Origin: an uncultured Eubacteriales bacterium
Lineage (GTDB): Bacteria; Bacillota; Clostridia; Christensenellales; Aristaeellaceae
Direction: 5' to 3'
NCBI GenBank assembly: GCA_902774025.1
Contig: CACYGY010000014.1
Location: 1 to 62,568 of the forward strand
DNA length: 62,568 nt
Part shown: piece by piece, positions 17,381 to 28,200 of the stretch
Layout: each line of letters begins with the position of its first letter
How positions within the stretch are numbered: the first letter of the stretch is position 1
Position numbers and translations under genes: made by a program
Notes under the pieces: model-generated
Database searches by the model: none
The model's input: only the letters and a program-made list of their open reading frames with translations
Told to the model about the DNA's origin: nothing

Positions 17381-17929
17381 ATGGCTACACGTATTAAGGA
17401 AAAGTATACGGCCGAGGCTGTTCCTGCCCTGAAGCAGAAGTTCGGCTATAAGAATCCCATGCAGGTTCCCCGGGTTGACAAGATTGTCATCAATATGGGC
17501 CTGGGCGACTGCAAGGACAACCCCAAGGCACTGGAACTGGCTCTGAGTGAGCTGGCGCAGATCTCCGGCCAGAAGCCCATGGTGACCAAGGCCAAGAAGA
17601 GTATCGCGAATTTCAAGGTTCGTGAAGGTCAGAACGTGGGTGCCAAGGTAACCCTGCGCGGCAAGCGGATGGAAGAGTTCATGGACAAGCTCGTCTCTGT
17701 GGCTCTGCCCCGCGTCCGTGACTTCCATGGTGTCTCTGCCAAGGCTTTTGACGGCCGCGGCAACTATTCCCTGGCCATTCAGGAACAGCTGCTCTTCCCG
17801 GAAATCGACTATGACAAGGTCGAGAAGATTCGCGGCATGGAGATGATTTTCGTCACCACCGCCAAGACGGATGAGGAGTGCAAGGAACTGCTGGCTCTGC
17901 TGGGCATGCCCTTTGAGAAGGCCGAGTAA
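17381..17929 (+). CDS. rplE: 50S ribosomal protein L5
   Basis: L5 of 182 residues, which binds 5S rRNA and contacts the P-site tRNA. It has the [17 protein letters not shown] and [24 protein letters not shown] segments. Gene order and spacing (18 bp after rplX) are standard. Confidence 0.98.
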   Translation: MATRIKEKYTAEAVPALKQKFGYKNPMQVPRVDKIVINMGLGDCKDNPKALELALSELAQISGQKPMVTKAKKSIANFKVREGQNVGAKVTLRGKRMEEFMDKLVSVALPRVRDFHGVSAKAFDGRGNYSLAIQEQLLFPEIDYDKVEKIRGMEMIFVTTAKTDEECKELLALLGMPFEKAE

Positions 17930-17942
17930 GGAGGAATAGAAC

Positions 17943-18128
17943 GTGGCTAAGACGAGTATGAAACTCAAGCAGGCAAGAACGCCGAAGTTTTCCACCCGTG
18001 CCTATACCCGCTGCCGCCTCTGCGGCCGGCCGCACTCGGTGCTTCGCAAGTATGGCGTCTGCCGCATCTGCTTCAGAGATCTGGCTTATAAGGGCCAAAT
18101 CCCCGGTGTCCGCAAGGCCAGCTGGTAA
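17943..18128 (+). CDS. rpsZ: 30S ribosomal protein S14, zinc type
   Basis: S14 of 61 residues of the short, zinc-binding type. The four cysteines are in CRLCGRP and CRICFRD. The start is GTG at 17943, six bases after AAGGAGGAA. Zinc-containing S14 is the primary form; bacteria often hold a zinc-free copy elsewhere for starvation. The window also holds zinc import and export genes. Confidence 0.97.
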   Translation: MAKTSMKLKQARTPKFSTRAYTRCRLCGRPHSVLRKYGVCRICFRDLAYKGQIPGVRKASW

Positions 18129-18157
18129 GCGGGGAGAAAACGGAAGGAGGTTCCATC

Positions 18158-18559
18158 ATGGTTGTGAATGATCCCATTGCCGATATGCTCACCCGCATCC
18201 GCAACGCACAGGTCGCAAAGCATGATACGGTAGAGATGCCCAGCAGCAAGGCGAAAAAGGCGATTGCCAAGATCCTGCTGGAAGAAGGCTACATCAAGGC
18301 ATACGATGTGATCGACGACGGCGTTCAGGGAACGCTGAAGGTGACACTGAAGTATATGAACGGCAAGCAGACCCCTGTGATTGCCGGCCTGAAGCGGATC
18401 AGCAAGCCTGGTCTGCGTGTGTACAGCAAGTGTGAGGATATGCCCAAGGTTCTGGGCGGTCTGGGCATTGCCATCATCAGCACCAGCAAGGGTCTGATGA
18501 CGGACAAGAATGCCAGGGCAAACAATCTTGGCGGCGAAGTGCTCGCCATGATCTGGTAA
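18158..18559 (+). CDS. rpsH: 30S ribosomal protein S8
   Basis: S8 of 133 residues, a central-domain 16S rRNA binder that represses the spc operon in Escherichia coli. It has [14 protein letters not shown] at the start and the conserved C-terminal GGEVLAMIW. Confidence 0.98.
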   Translation: MVVNDPIADMLTRIRNAQVAKHDTVEMPSSKAKKAIAKILLEEGYIKAYDVIDDGVQGTLKVTLKYMNGKQTPVIAGLKRISKPGLRVYSKCEDMPKVLGGLGIAIISTSKGLMTDKNARANNLGGEVLAMIW

Positions 18560-18582
18560 CCGACACGCATGGAGGTGTGAAT

Positions 18583-19131
18583 ATGTCTCGTATCGGAAAA
18601 CTTCCGATCCAGGTTCCCGCGGGCGTGACGGTAACGATTGGCGATGACAACCTGGTTACGGTAAAGGGTCCCAAGGGTACTCTGAGCCAGCAGGTGAACA
18701 GCAGCATTACCGTCAAGCAGGAGGGCAACGTTCTGGTTCTGGAGCGTCCCAATGATGTAAAGCAGAATAAGGCCTATCATGGGCTGTACCGTGCTCTGAT
18801 CCATAACATGGTGGTTGGCGTGACCGAAGGTTTCGCCAGGACCCTGGAGATGGTGGGCACCGGTTATAAGGCCAAAGCCGAAGGCAGCGGCAAGAGCATT
18901 GATATCAACATCGGATTCTCTCATCCGGTGCACCTGGATGCGCCCGAGGGCCTCAGCTTCAAGACCCCCAATGATACCACCATTGTGGTGGAAGGGATCA
19001 GTAAGCAGGCTGTGGGCAGCATGGCCGCTGATATCCGCGCCATCCGCAAGCCTGAACCCTATCTGGGCAAGGGCATCAAGTATCAGGGCGAGCATATCCG
19101 GCGCAAAGAAGGCAAGACCGGTAAGAAGTAA
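18583..19131 (+). CDS. rplF: 50S ribosomal protein L6
   Basis: L6 of 182 residues near the sarcin-ricin loop. The family start MSRIGKLPIQVP corresponds to the ATG at 18583, with GGAGG seven bases upstream. The GTG at 18577 is therefore not used. The C-terminal PEPYLGKGIKYQGEHIRRKEGK is diagnostic. Confidence 0.97.
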   Translation: MSRIGKLPIQVPAGVTVTIGDDNLVTVKGPKGTLSQQVNSSITVKQEGNVLVLERPNDVKQNKAYHGLYRALIHNMVVGVTEGFARTLEMVGTGYKAKAEGSGKSIDINIGFSHPVHLDAPEGLSFKTPNDTTIVVEGISKQAVGSMAADIRAIRKPEPYLGKGIKYQGEHIRRKEGKTGKK

Positions 19132-19149
19132 GGAAGGGAGTGACTGCAT

Positions 19150-19518
19150 ATGTTCAAGAAGCGCGACCGTAATGAGGTTCGTGAGATTCGTCATGAGCGC
19201 GTGCGCAGAAAGATCAGCGGCACCCCTGAAATGCCGCGTCTGAGCGTTTATCGTTCCAACAAGCACATTCAGGTTCAGGTCATTGACGACACCAAGGGTG
19301 TCACCCTGGCGGCTGCTTCCACCATGGAAAATGCGATCCGGGATCAGCTCAATGATGTGGACAAGAAGGGTGCTGCCAAGCTGGTTGGCAAGCTCATCGC
19401 AGAGCGTGCTGTCCAGGCCGGCATCGAGACCGTTGTCTTTGACCGCGGCGGCTATGTGTACACAGGCCGTGTGGCAGAGGTGGCAGCGGGTGCCCGCGAA
19501 GCCGGACTCAAATTCTAA
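19150..19518 (+). CDS. rplR: 50S ribosomal protein L18
   Basis: L18 of 122 residues, a 5S rRNA-binding protein. It has [18 protein letters not shown] and the C-terminal [16 protein letters not shown]. Confidence 0.97.
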   Translation: MFKKRDRNEVREIRHERVRRKISGTPEMPRLSVYRSNKHIQVQVIDDTKGVTLAAASTMENAIRDQLNDVDKKGAAKLVGKLIAERAVQAGIETVVFDRGGYVYTGRVAEVAAGAREAGLKF

Positions 19519-19538
19519 GTAAGGAGGACACACACGCA

Positions 19539-20036
19539 ATGCAACGCTACGAGCAGAACAGCGAATTCAAGGACCGCCTGGTTGCTGTCAACCGCGTTTC
19601 CAAGACCGTGAAGGGCGGCCGCAATGCCAGGTTCTCCGCACTGGTCGTCGTGGGTGACGAGCAGGGCCGCGTCGGCGCCGGTATGGGCAAAGCCGTGGAA
19701 ATCCCTGAAGCGATCCGCAAGGCGAATGAAGATGCCAAGAAGGCGCTGGTGAATGTGCCTCTGGCCGGGACCACCATTCCTCACGAGAGCACCGGATACT
19801 ACAGCACCGCCAAGGTTGTGCTGCTTCCCGCTCCCGAAGGTACCGGCGTGATTGCCGGCGGTGCCTGCCGTGCCGTTCTGGAAATGGCCGGTGTGAGGGA
19901 TATCCGTACCAAGTCCTTCGGAACCAACAACCCCATCAACATGGTTAAGGCCACCCTGGAAGCCCTCAAGCTGCTGCGCAGCCCCGAGGAAGTCGCCAGA
20001 ATGCGCGGCAAGACCGTGGAAGAGATTCTTGACTGA
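19539..20036 (+). CDS. rpsE: 30S ribosomal protein S5
   Basis: S5 of 165 residues, important for accuracy and the mRNA entry helicase. It has the [19 protein letters not shown] and [20 protein letters not shown] segments. Length is normal. Confidence 0.98.
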   Translation: MQRYEQNSEFKDRLVAVNRVSKTVKGGRNARFSALVVVGDEQGRVGAGMGKAVEIPEAIRKANEDAKKALVNVPLAGTTIPHESTGYYSTAKVVLLPAPEGTGVIAGGACRAVLEMAGVRDIRTKSFGTNNPINMVKATLEALKLLRSPEEVARMRGKTVEEILD

Positions 20037-20050
20037 GGAGGAGAAAAGCG

Positions 20051-20233
20051 ATGAAGCTCAAGATTACCTTGACCAAGTCACCGATCGCCGCTCTGCCTCA
20101 GCACAGGGCGACTGTGGCTGCCATCGGCCTGAAGAAGGTCGGGCAGTATGTCATCCGGCCTGACAATGCCTGCGTGCGCGGGCAGATCTTCGCCGTGAAA
20201 CACATGGTGAAGGTTGAAGAAATCGAACAGTAA
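20051..20233 (+). CDS. rpmD: 50S ribosomal protein L30
   Basis: L30 of 60 residues, with the [20 protein letters not shown] start and a C-terminal [10 protein letters not shown] strand. GAGGAG lies upstream. Confidence 0.96.
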   Translation: MKLKITLTKSPIAALPQHRATVAAIGLKKVGQYVIRPDNACVRGQIFAVKHMVKVEEIEQ

Positions 20234-20246
20234 GGAGGGAACCCCA

Positions 20247-20690
20247 ATGAAACTTCACGATCTGCATCCCGCAGATGGATCGACCACCGCTCCCAAGCGA
20301 CTGGGCCGTGGCGTGGGTTCCGGACTGGGCAAAACCTCCGGCAAAGGCCACAAGGGTGCCAAGGCCCGTTCCGGCGGCGGCAAGCGGCCGGGTTTTGAAG
20401 GCGGCCAGATGCCCCTGTATCGTCGTGTACCGAAGAAGGGTTTCAACAATATGGTCTTCGGCAGCGACTATGCCTGCGTGAACGTGGAAGACCTCAACCG
20501 GTTTGAGGACGGTACCGTCGTAGACGCTAAGGTGTTGTTGGATGCCCGGATTATCCGGAAGCCCCTGGATGGTGTCAAAATCATGGGCGACGGTGAGCTG
20601 AAGAAGAATCTGACCGTCCGTGCCGCCAAGTTCACCGCCTCTGCGAAAGAAAAGATTGAGGCTCTCGGCGGGAAAGCCGAGGTGATCTGA
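20247..20690 (+). CDS. rplO: 50S ribosomal protein L15
   Basis: L15 of 147 residues, a late assembly protein. The start is set at 20247 by AAGGAGGG nine bases upstream and the family start [12 protein letters not shown]. The glycine- and lysine-rich N-terminal extension ([22 protein letters not shown]) is typical. secY follows after one base. Confidence 0.97.
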   Translation: MKLHDLHPADGSTTAPKRLGRGVGSGLGKTSGKGHKGAKARSGGGKRPGFEGGQMPLYRRVPKKGFNNMVFGSDYACVNVEDLNRFEDGTVVDAKVLLDARIIRKPLDGVKIMGDGELKKNLTVRAAKFTASAKEKIEALGGKAEVI

Positions 20691-20691
20691 C

Positions 20692-21969
20692 ATGGTGGAT
20701 ATGTTCAGAAAAGTGTGGGGCAATAAAGAGCTTCGTAAGAAGATTGTCTATACCTTTCTGATGCTCCTGCTGTACCGCCTGGTTTCCGTGATTCCGGCCC
20801 CTGGCATTGACAAGGCCAGGCTGGGCACATCCATGGATCTTCCCCTGCTGCAGCTGGTAAACATGATGACCGGTAACAGCTTCTCCAACATGACCATCAT
20901 GGCCATGGGCATTACCCCGTATATCAATGCCAGCATTATCATGCAGCTCCTGACCATTGCCATTCCGGCTCTGGAGCGGCTCAGTCAGGACGAGAGCGGC
21001 GCAGGCCGTCAGAAGATCAACCGGATCACCCGCTATGTGACCGTCGGTCTGGCTGCTCTGCAGGCCATTGGTCTGGTCAGCGGTCTGAACTACATGAAGA
21101 GCGGCTGGCTCAACTACGTGCTGGTGGGTATCACCATGGCCGGCGGTACCGCCTTCGCCATGTGGCTGGGTGAGCAGATTACCGACAAGGGTATCGGTAA
21201 TGGTATTTCCCTGCTGATCTTCGTGGGTATCATTTCCAACCTTTTCAACGGTATCTCCTCCGGCTTCACCAATGCTTCCGCCAACGGAACCACCTCCGGG
21301 TGGGTGAGCCTTGTGGTGGTAGTCCTGGTGGCCATCGTCATGACCATTCTGGTCACCTTTGTGGAGCTGGGCGAACGCAGGATTCCCCTGCAGATTGCCA
21401 GGCAGACCAAGGGCCGCCGTGTGTATGGCGGACAGAACACCAGACTGACGCTGAAGGTCATTTCTGTGGGCGTTATGCCTCTGATCTTCGCCTACTCTTT
21501 CCTGGCGTTCCCCTCCACCATCATTCAGCTGGCGGATCCCAATGCCAATGGCGGTTTCACCAAGTGGTGGCTCACCAATATGAGCAATGGAAGCCCTCTG
21601 TATCTGATCGTTTCCGCGCTGCTCATCATTGCCTTCACTTATTTCTACTCCTCCATTTCCTTTGATCCCGCCAAGCAGGCTGAACAGCTGATCATGCAGG
21701 GCGCGACCATTCCCGGCCAGCGCGGCAGGAACATGCGCAGCTATCTGGCCAATACGGTTTCCCGTCTGAATCTGTTCGCTGCTCTGTTCCTTGCGATTCT
21801 CTCCTCTGTACCCACACTCCTCACCCGTGGCCTGAATGCGAGCGTGCCCTACGCGGCCTCTTCCATTCTCATCGCGGTGAGCGTGTCTCTGGAGACCATC
21901 CGGACGATCCAGGGCGAAATGAGCATTCGCGGAATCGAGATGGATGTGGAAAAAGGCGGCTTCATGTAA
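20692..21969 (+). CDS. secY: Preprotein translocase subunit SecY
   Basis: SecY of 425 residues, the channel of the general secretion system, with ten predicted membrane helices. It has the plug and gate region signatures PGIDKARLG, GIGNGISLLIF and the cytoplasmic loop ending in MRSYLANTVSRL. GAGGTGATC in the end of rplO serves as its ribosome site. It is in its standard place between rplO and adk. Confidence 0.97.
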   Translation: MVDMFRKVWGNKELRKKIVYTFLMLLLYRLVSVIPAPGIDKARLGTSMDLPLLQLVNMMTGNSFSNMTIMAMGITPYINASIIMQLLTIAIPALERLSQDESGAGRQKINRITRYVTVGLAALQAIGLVSGLNYMKSGWLNYVLVGITMAGGTAFAMWLGEQITDKGIGNGISLLIFVGIISNLFNGISSGFTNASANGTTSGWVSLVVVVLVAIVMTILVTFVELGERRIPLQIARQTKGRRVYGGQNTRLTLKVISVGVMPLIFAYSFLAFPSTIIQLADPNANGGFTKWWLTNMSNGSPLYLIVSALLIIAFTYFYSSISFDPAKQAEQLIMQGATIPGQRGRNMRSYLANTVSRLNLFAALFLAILSSVPTLLTRGLNASVPYAASSILIAVSVSLETIRTIQGEMSIRGIEMDVEKGGFM

Positions 21970-21974
21970 GAAAA

Positions 21975-22013
21975 GCATCCGTGCGCCTGGCATGATGCCG
22001 GCGCACGGATTGC
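21975..22013 (+). other. Very stable hairpin between secY and adk
   Basis: ATCCGTGCGCC (21977-21987) pairs perfectly with GGCGCACGGAT (22000-22010), and the loop itself pairs GGCA with TGCC, giving about 15 bp. There is no T-run, so it is not a standard terminator. It may be an RNA-processing, attenuation or mRNA-stabilising element. Confidence 0.65.
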
Positions 22014-22056
22014 TGATTGTATCATGGAACTCCATGAACAGGAAAGGAGATTCAGA

Positions 22057-22686
22057 ATGAACATTATCTTTCTGGGACCTCCCGGTGCCGGTAAGGGCAC
22101 CCAGGCTGTTCGGGTCTGTGAAGCGCTGAAGATTCCTCAGATTTCCACCGGCGATATTCTTCGCGCGGCCATTCGTGAGGGCACAGAGACCGGACTGAAA
22201 GCCAAGAGTTACATGGACGCGGGACAACTGGTTCCCGATGAAATTCTCGTGGACATCGTCCGGGATCGTCTGGCTCAGAGCGACTGTGCCAATGGGTATA
22301 TCCTGGACGGTTTCCCCCGCACGGTTCCCCAGGCGGAAGCCCTGGAAGGCATTGCCAGGATTGATGTGGTTCTCGAGCTTCAGGTGGAGGACGAAAAGAT
22401 TGTTTCAAGACTCTCCGGCCGTCGTGTATGTCCCGCCTGCGGCGGAACCTATCACGTCTCGCTCCTGGGCGGCAGAACAAGCTGTGAAAAGTGCGGCGGA
22501 GAACTCATCCAGCGCAAGGATGACGCTCCGGAGACGGTGCAGAACCGTCTGAAGGTCTATCATGAGCAGACTCAGCCCCTGGTGGATTACTATCAGGGAA
22601 AGGGCAAGCTGAAGGCTGTGGACGGCGATCTGGGACTGGATAAAGTGTATGCTCAGATCATGGAGATTCTGGGAGCACATGCATGA
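22057..22686 (+). CDS. adk: Adenylate kinase, zinc-binding type
   Basis: Adenylate kinase of 209 residues, converting ATP and AMP to two ADP. The P-loop is GPPGAGKGT at residues 7-15. The LID domain has a Cys4 zinc site (CPACGGTYH and CEKCGG), as in Gram-positive enzymes. The start at 22057 follows AAAGGAG. Its stop overlaps the map start. Confidence 0.97.
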   Translation: MNIIFLGPPGAGKGTQAVRVCEALKIPQISTGDILRAAIREGTETGLKAKSYMDAGQLVPDEILVDIVRDRLAQSDCANGYILDGFPRTVPQAEALEGIARIDVVLELQVEDEKIVSRLSGRRVCPACGGTYHVSLLGGRTSCEKCGGELIQRKDDAPETVQNRLKVYHEQTQPLVDYYQGKGKLKAVDGDLGLDKVYAQIMEILGAHA

Positions 22687-23459
22687 TTACGCTGAAAAAT
22701 GAGGCGCAGATCGAGAGCATGCGTCAGGCCGGGAAACTGCTGTACGAGGTGCTTCAGGCAGTGAAGGCGGCGGTTCAGCCCGGCGTGACGACCCTTGAAC
22801 TGAACGATATGGCAGAAAAACTGATCCGGGACGGGGGGGCAGTGCCTTCCTTCCTGGGTTACGAAGGTTTCCCCGCCTCCCTGTGTACCAGCATTAATGA
22901 TGTGGTTGTGCATGGCATTCCCTCCCGGGAAGACGTGCTCAGGGAAGGATCCCTTCTGTCTGTGGACTGCGGACTGCAGCTGCATGGCTGGCAGGCTGAC
23001 AGCGCCCTGACCGTTGGGGTGGGCAGGATATCGCCAGTCCACCGTAAGCTTCTGGAAACCGCGGAACGCTGCTTCTTTGAGGGCGCTGCCAGGGCCGTGG
23101 CCGGGCTTCGCCTGGGGGATATAGGCGCGGCGGTGGAAGCCGAGGCCGTGAGAAACGGTTTTACGGTGGTTCACGATCTGTCCGGACACGGGATCGGACG
23201 TGAAATGCATGAGGATCCCTATGTCTACAACTTCGGTTTTTCCGGCAGGGGGCTGCAGCTCCGCAAGGGGATGACCCTGGCCATAGAACCGATGGTATGC
23301 GCAAAGGACTGGCATGTCACCTCCGATGAGGACGGCTGGTTTGTCAGAACCTGTGACGGCGGCTGGGCGGCTCATTATGAGCATACCGTGGCTATCCTGG
23401 AGGGCCGGAAACCTGAGCTCCTGACACTGCCGGGGTACGTTTGGAAGGAGGATTCCTGA
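22683..23459 (+). CDS. map: Methionine aminopeptidase, type I
   Basis: Type I methionine aminopeptidase of 258 residues, which removes the initiator methionine from nascent proteins. The dinuclear metal ligands are visible: two aspartates in SVDCGLQLHGWQADSA, the histidine of LSGHGIGREMHEDP, and glutamates in LAIEPMV and EHTVAI. It overlaps both adk (ATGA) and the KOW gene (TGATG). Confidence 0.96.
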   Translation: MITLKNEAQIESMRQAGKLLYEVLQAVKAAVQPGVTTLELNDMAEKLIRDGGAVPSFLGYEGFPASLCTSINDVVVHGIPSREDVLREGSLLSVDCGLQLHGWQADSALTVGVGRISPVHRKLLETAERCFFEGAARAVAGLRLGDIGAAVEAEAVRNGFTVVHDLSGHGIGREMHEDPYVYNFGFSGRGLQLRKGMTLAIEPMVCAKDWHVTSDEDGWFVRTCDGGWAAHYEHTVAILEGRKPELLTLPGYVWKEDS

Positions 23460-23755
23460 TGGAACTTCTTTCCCTGGAACCGGGCCGTGTGGTGACCTCC
23501 CGTCAGGGACGTGACCGGGACCGCAGCTTTGTGATCCTGCGGGTTGAGGATGACAAGTATGTGTATATGGCCGATGGCCTGAGCCGCAGAATGGATCATC
23601 CCAAGAAAAAGAAGATCAAACACATCAAGGCCAGACCCGCCCTGATGGACATGCGCCAGGCATGGCCCAGCGGACACATGCTGGACAGTGACCTGAGAAG
23701 CTTCCTGAATGATAACGGGTACGGCATGGAACGGCCCCTGTGCAAGGAGGACTGA
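23459..23755 (+). CDS. KOW-domain RNA-binding protein (YbzG/L14e-like)
   Basis: A 98-residue basic protein with an N-terminal KOW-like segment ([22 protein letters not shown]) and a lysine patch (KKKKIKH). Genes of this kind sit between map and infA in many Bacillota, such as ybzG of Bacillus subtilis. The role is unknown, though ribosome association is likely from context. The start at 23459 has AAGGAGGA upstream and overlaps the map stop. Confidence 0.85.
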   Translation: MELLSLEPGRVVTSRQGRDRDRSFVILRVEDDKYVYMADGLSRRMDHPKKKKIKHIKARPALMDMRQAWPSGHMLDSDLRSFLNDNGYGMERPLCKED

Positions 23756-23759
23756 AAAC

Positions 23760-24118
<359 letters not shown>

Positions 24119-24129
24119 AGTACCATGAA

Positions 24130-24159
24130 ACATCTGCCGCGGGCAGATGTTTTTCTTTT
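24130..24159 (+). terminator. Terminator of the ribosomal operon
   Basis: ACATCTGCC (24130-24138) pairs perfectly with GGCAGATGT (24142-24150), followed by TTTTCTTTT. It separates rpmJ from an unrelated metallophosphoesterase. Confidence 0.9.
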
Positions 24160-24186
24160 CACGGGGCATGACAGAGTGCAGGGGGA

Positions 24187-25116
24187 ATGGAACACATGCA
24201 GATGATGGACAGTTTTTTCAGGGAAAGTGTGAAGAAAGCCAGGCACAGAATCTGGGTTGTGTCGGATCTGCAGCAGAAGGATCCGGACAGGGCCCGGACC
24301 TGCATGACGAAGGCCATGGAGGACTTTCTGTCCCTGGACTGTGCTGTCGAAGCAGTCTGCTATCTGGGGGATGGGGCGGAAGGTTCGAATCCGGATCATA
24401 TCCGTGAGATGGCCCGGATGCAGGTGGATGAAATGAGGAAGGTTCAGGCGCCGGTCTATTATGTGCTCGGGAATCATGATTTTGATTTCTTCCACGCACA
24501 GGGCGGCCGTCTTGCCCTGCCCTTTCTGGAGACCGTCCGGGGGAGCTGGTACGTACCGGACGTGACAGCGCTGGGGTATACGGTTGATCTTGGGGAGCTG
24601 CGCCTTTGTCTCCTGACGGATCATGGAGATCCGGAGGGAAAATGGCATACGCATCACGGAAAAACAGACGGGGACAGGAACAGCTACCCCTATGACGAGA
24701 AGGACTACCGGGCTTTTGTGGAGGCGGTGGGAACGGACAAGCCCGTGATCTCCATGGCACACTATGCCTTTCCCGGAGGCAACCGGGCGGCGGATCTGTA
24801 CCGGTGGTTCATGCCTCTGCCGGATTCCTTCCGGATGCATCTGTACGGACATGCTCACATTGGGGACAGGAACTGGGCGGGCGTGGATGCTTTCAGGAAA
24901 TATGCCTGCGTGGATGACGCGCGGATTCTGCAGATGGATGTGGCATCCCTGGAAACCGGAAGGGGATGCGTCATCCGTTCCGTGATTCTTCTGTATATGG
25001 AGGACGGAGAGATCGGCCTGTTTTCAAGAAACCATTCTCTGAGGAACTGGGACACCTGTCTTTTTCAGAGCAGGGATGACGGAAAATACGTTCCCCTGGA
25101 GGGGGAGAGATTGTAA
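24187..25116 (+). CDS. Calcineurin-like metallophosphoesterase
   Basis: This 309-residue protein has the metallophosphoesterase motifs: VSDLQ, YLGDG, LGNHDFDFF, an isolated histidine in MAHYAFPGG, and YGHAHIG. No signal peptide is visible. Substrate is unknown; related cytoplasmic enzymes hydrolyse cyclic nucleotides or dinucleotides. It replaces the rpsM-rpoA genes that usually follow rpmJ. No distinct promoter is seen in the 68-bp gap, so some read-through of the rpmJ terminator may drive it. Confidence 0.85.
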   Translation: MEHMQMMDSFFRESVKKARHRIWVVSDLQQKDPDRARTCMTKAMEDFLSLDCAVEAVCYLGDGAEGSNPDHIREMARMQVDEMRKVQAPVYYVLGNHDFDFFHAQGGRLALPFLETVRGSWYVPDVTALGYTVDLGELRLCLLTDHGDPEGKWHTHHGKTDGDRNSYPYDEKDYRAFVEAVGTDKPVISMAHYAFPGGNRAADLYRWFMPLPDSFRMHLYGHAHIGDRNWAGVDAFRKYACVDDARILQMDVASLETGRGCVIRSVILLYMEDGEIGLFSRNHSLRNWDTCLFQSRDDGKYVPLEGERL

Positions 25117-25142
25117 ATCTTTTCCCTGCCGGGGGTGCAGGA

Positions 25143-25170
25143 AAGGCGGAATACAGGCCTTTTCCGCCTT
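25143..25170. other. Inverted repeat after the metallophosphoesterase gene
   Basis: AAGGCGGAA (25143-25151) pairs with TTCCGCCTT (25162-25170), loop of ten. It has no T-run on the plus strand. It may act as a weak terminator or an mRNA 3' stabiliser. Confidence 0.4.
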
Positions 25171-25197
25171 CCCCGTGTGCAGGAGAAGGCGCGGAAC

Positions 25198-25226
25198 TTG
25201 TGCAGTGACGGTGCTTGCGTTATAAT
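25198..25226 (+). promoter_or_regulatory. Promoter of the beta-propeller protein gene
   Basis: TTGTGC (25198-25203), a 17-bp spacer and perfect TATAAT (25221-25226). The leader to the TTG start is about 32 nt. Confidence 0.75.
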
Positions 25227-25264
25227 CCGACGTGTTGGAATCTGCAGTTAAAGGAGTAAGCACC

Positions 25265-28200
25265 TTGAGCGAACAGCATGGAGACAGAAACGTGACGCCG
25301 ATGGTGAGGGAAGAGCCGACGCAACGCACTCCCACGGCATCTGCATCCACGACAGCGGTGCCTAGGGTGCGGCATCGCCGTTCGAGTCACGGTCAGGAAG
25401 AAGCACCCCCTCAAACTTCCGACCGTCCTGCCGCCGGGAATCCGGAATCACCCTATGGAAACAGGTTCCCTCAGGACAGAGCCCGTTCAGCGACACCGCG
25501 GCCCGCCGCACTGAGACGGGTGTCCGGGGAGCAGACGGGAAATCGCAGTGAGGCGCAGACGACCAGGCGGCCGGTTCAGGAAAACGGATATACCCAGAGA
25601 AGACCTCTGGGTTATGCCTATGAAGGAGAAATCAGACCGCAGCCCCAGACCGTGCGCAATGAGGCGCGGGAGGAAAAACCCCGGAACGCCCTGCACAAGG
25701 TATCGCTGATAATCCTCATTCTTTTCATGATCATAGGTCTTCTGGTGCTGGGCATTCATCTGATTCCCGAAACCCAGCAGGGCTTCCTGGGGGATCTGAA
25801 GCGGAATGTCACCGGAACCGTCCAGAATTTACTGGGTGTGAAACCCGCGGAAGAGACGCAGGATGAACCGGTCCCGGAAGAGGTGAGTTTCCGCGCGGAT
25901 ATTTCCAGCGGATACGCACCGGTGGAGGTCACCTTTACCCTCACCACCGGAGATGCCTATGATGATGTCCGGCTGACGGATCAGAACGGACGCGTTCTGG
26001 AGAGCCTGGTCTCCGAGGAACCGCAGGAAGGCGGAAGTACCCGCTGGACCATGATGATCACCTTTGACAGCGCCTATTTCGGCCCTGTGCAGGCGCAGGC
26101 ACTGAAGGAAGAGGAATGGATCAGCGTGGGCAGCAGTATCCCTGTTTCCATTGTGGAGGAAACCGTCCGGGAAATGTCCACGGAACCTCCGATGACGGAA
26201 GTGCGCAGTCAGGTCTCGGACCAGGTGATCGATTTTTCCGCGTCACCTTCCCAGGGCACGGCGCCGCTGAATGTGGCTTTCAGCATGACCACCAGTCTGA
26301 GCGTCAACAACGTGCGTCTTGTGGATGCCTGGGAGATCCCGCTGGAAGCGGAGTCCTCTGTCCTGGTGGACAATACCAATACGCGGGTCTGGGCCCTGAA
26401 TTATACCTTTGAGTACGGATACAGCGGAACCGTTCATGCTCAGGTTCTGGACAACGGTGAATGGGTGAGCACCGGAAAGGCCTGCACGCTGCAGATCGAG
26501 AGCCCCATAGAGATTGTCACCTCCACGCCTCTGCCGGTGGTGACCCCGACCCCTGTGCCCGTGGTCACGGAATCACCGGTACCCACGGCAACAGAAGAAC
26601 CGGAGCCCTCCATGACCCCTGCTCCCCGGGAGGAGACCGCGGCGACGGGCGCACCGCAGGAGAGCAGTGACGCGATCCGTACACAGGTGCCCCTTCAGAA
26701 CAGTCTCGTGCTTCCCATCGATCTGACCCCCACACCGGCACCGGAGAACGCGCCGAAAGCGGAGGCAAGCCCGGCGCCTACGGATACCCAGGCGGCACAG
26801 ACGGCCGTTCCCTCAGGGGAGATGGTCCAGGAAAGGAAGCTCACGGCCAGCGCAGCCGAAGGGGCGGCGCCTTCTCTGATCAAGACCAGCGTGATCTATG
26901 ACGGGACCAAGACGGTCAAGACGTATGAACGGCCTGCAGATCAGCGTCTGAACATGCTCTCCGCGGCCGGCTATGCCCGGCAGCCCTACGGTGTCATGAC
27001 TTTCCGGGGCTCCTCTTTCCGCCAGAATGCGGCGGAGGGGACTGTGGAGGACCTGAAGGAGATGGAGGTGCTCTGGCGGACGGATGCTTCTTCCGTGAAA
27101 GGCGCGTCCTCCACCTACTACGGAATCGGCTGGACAGGTCAGCCTCTCATTGTCAAATGGAGCAAGGAAGTCCGGGAACTGTCCAATATTCTGGAGGCCA
27201 AAAGGGAGACCAAGGCCCTGCGGGAAGTGATCCTGGCCGGTGAGGACGGGAATATCTATTTCCTGGACCTGGAGACCGGTGAGCCGACCCGGAATGTGAT
27301 CGCCCTGGGTTATCCCATGCGGGGCACACCCAGTGTTCATTCCATGGGCTTTCCCCTCATGTCTGTGGGGCAGTATGCCCGGAAGATGGCCAGGGGCACG
27401 GGCGATATCGGACTGCGTGCCTATGATCTTCTGAATCAGAAGCAGACCTTCTTCATAGACGGCCTGGACGGGAAGCTGAAGCGGCCTTATTATACCGTGG
27501 GCTCCTTTGAGACTTCTTCCCTGTTTGACCATAATTCGGACTCCATGGTCAGCGCCGGTACCAATGGCATGCTGTACGTGACCCACCTGAACACCAGCAT
27601 CGATCGGACCTCGGGCACCATGACCGTCAAGCCCACGCATGTGTCCATGAAGGCCAAGGCATCGGGCGAGGATTCGAAGCAGACTGCGGTGGAGTCCAGC
27701 ATGGCCGCTTATCAGAACTATGTATTCTATGCGGACATGGGCGGGTATCTGCGATGTGTGGATACCAATACCATGACCACTGTCTGGGCGGTCAGCACGC
27801 AGGACAGCGTGGAAGCCGCCATCGCCCTGGACCTGGATGAAGAGGGCAATCTCTGGCTGTATACCGCCAACACCCTTCAGCAGCGCAAGAAGGGGGACTG
27901 TGCTGTCCGCTGCTACAATGCCATGAGCGGCGAGATGCGCTGGTCCACAAGCGTGGGCGTGGACAAGGCGGCCAAGAAGAACGGGAATGTGGTGGGCGGC
28001 TTCCGTGCTTCCCCTGTCATCGGAACCGGCCCCCTTTCGGAACTGGTCTTCTTTACCGCCAGCTCGGTGAATTCCATCGGCGGGGTCTTCTCGCCGTCCA
28101 TGGTCTTCGCCCTGAACAAGAACAGCGGTGAAATCATCTGGACCAAGTCCATGGAAAGCTACACCTATTCCTCGCCGGTGGCCGTCTATACGGATCAGGG

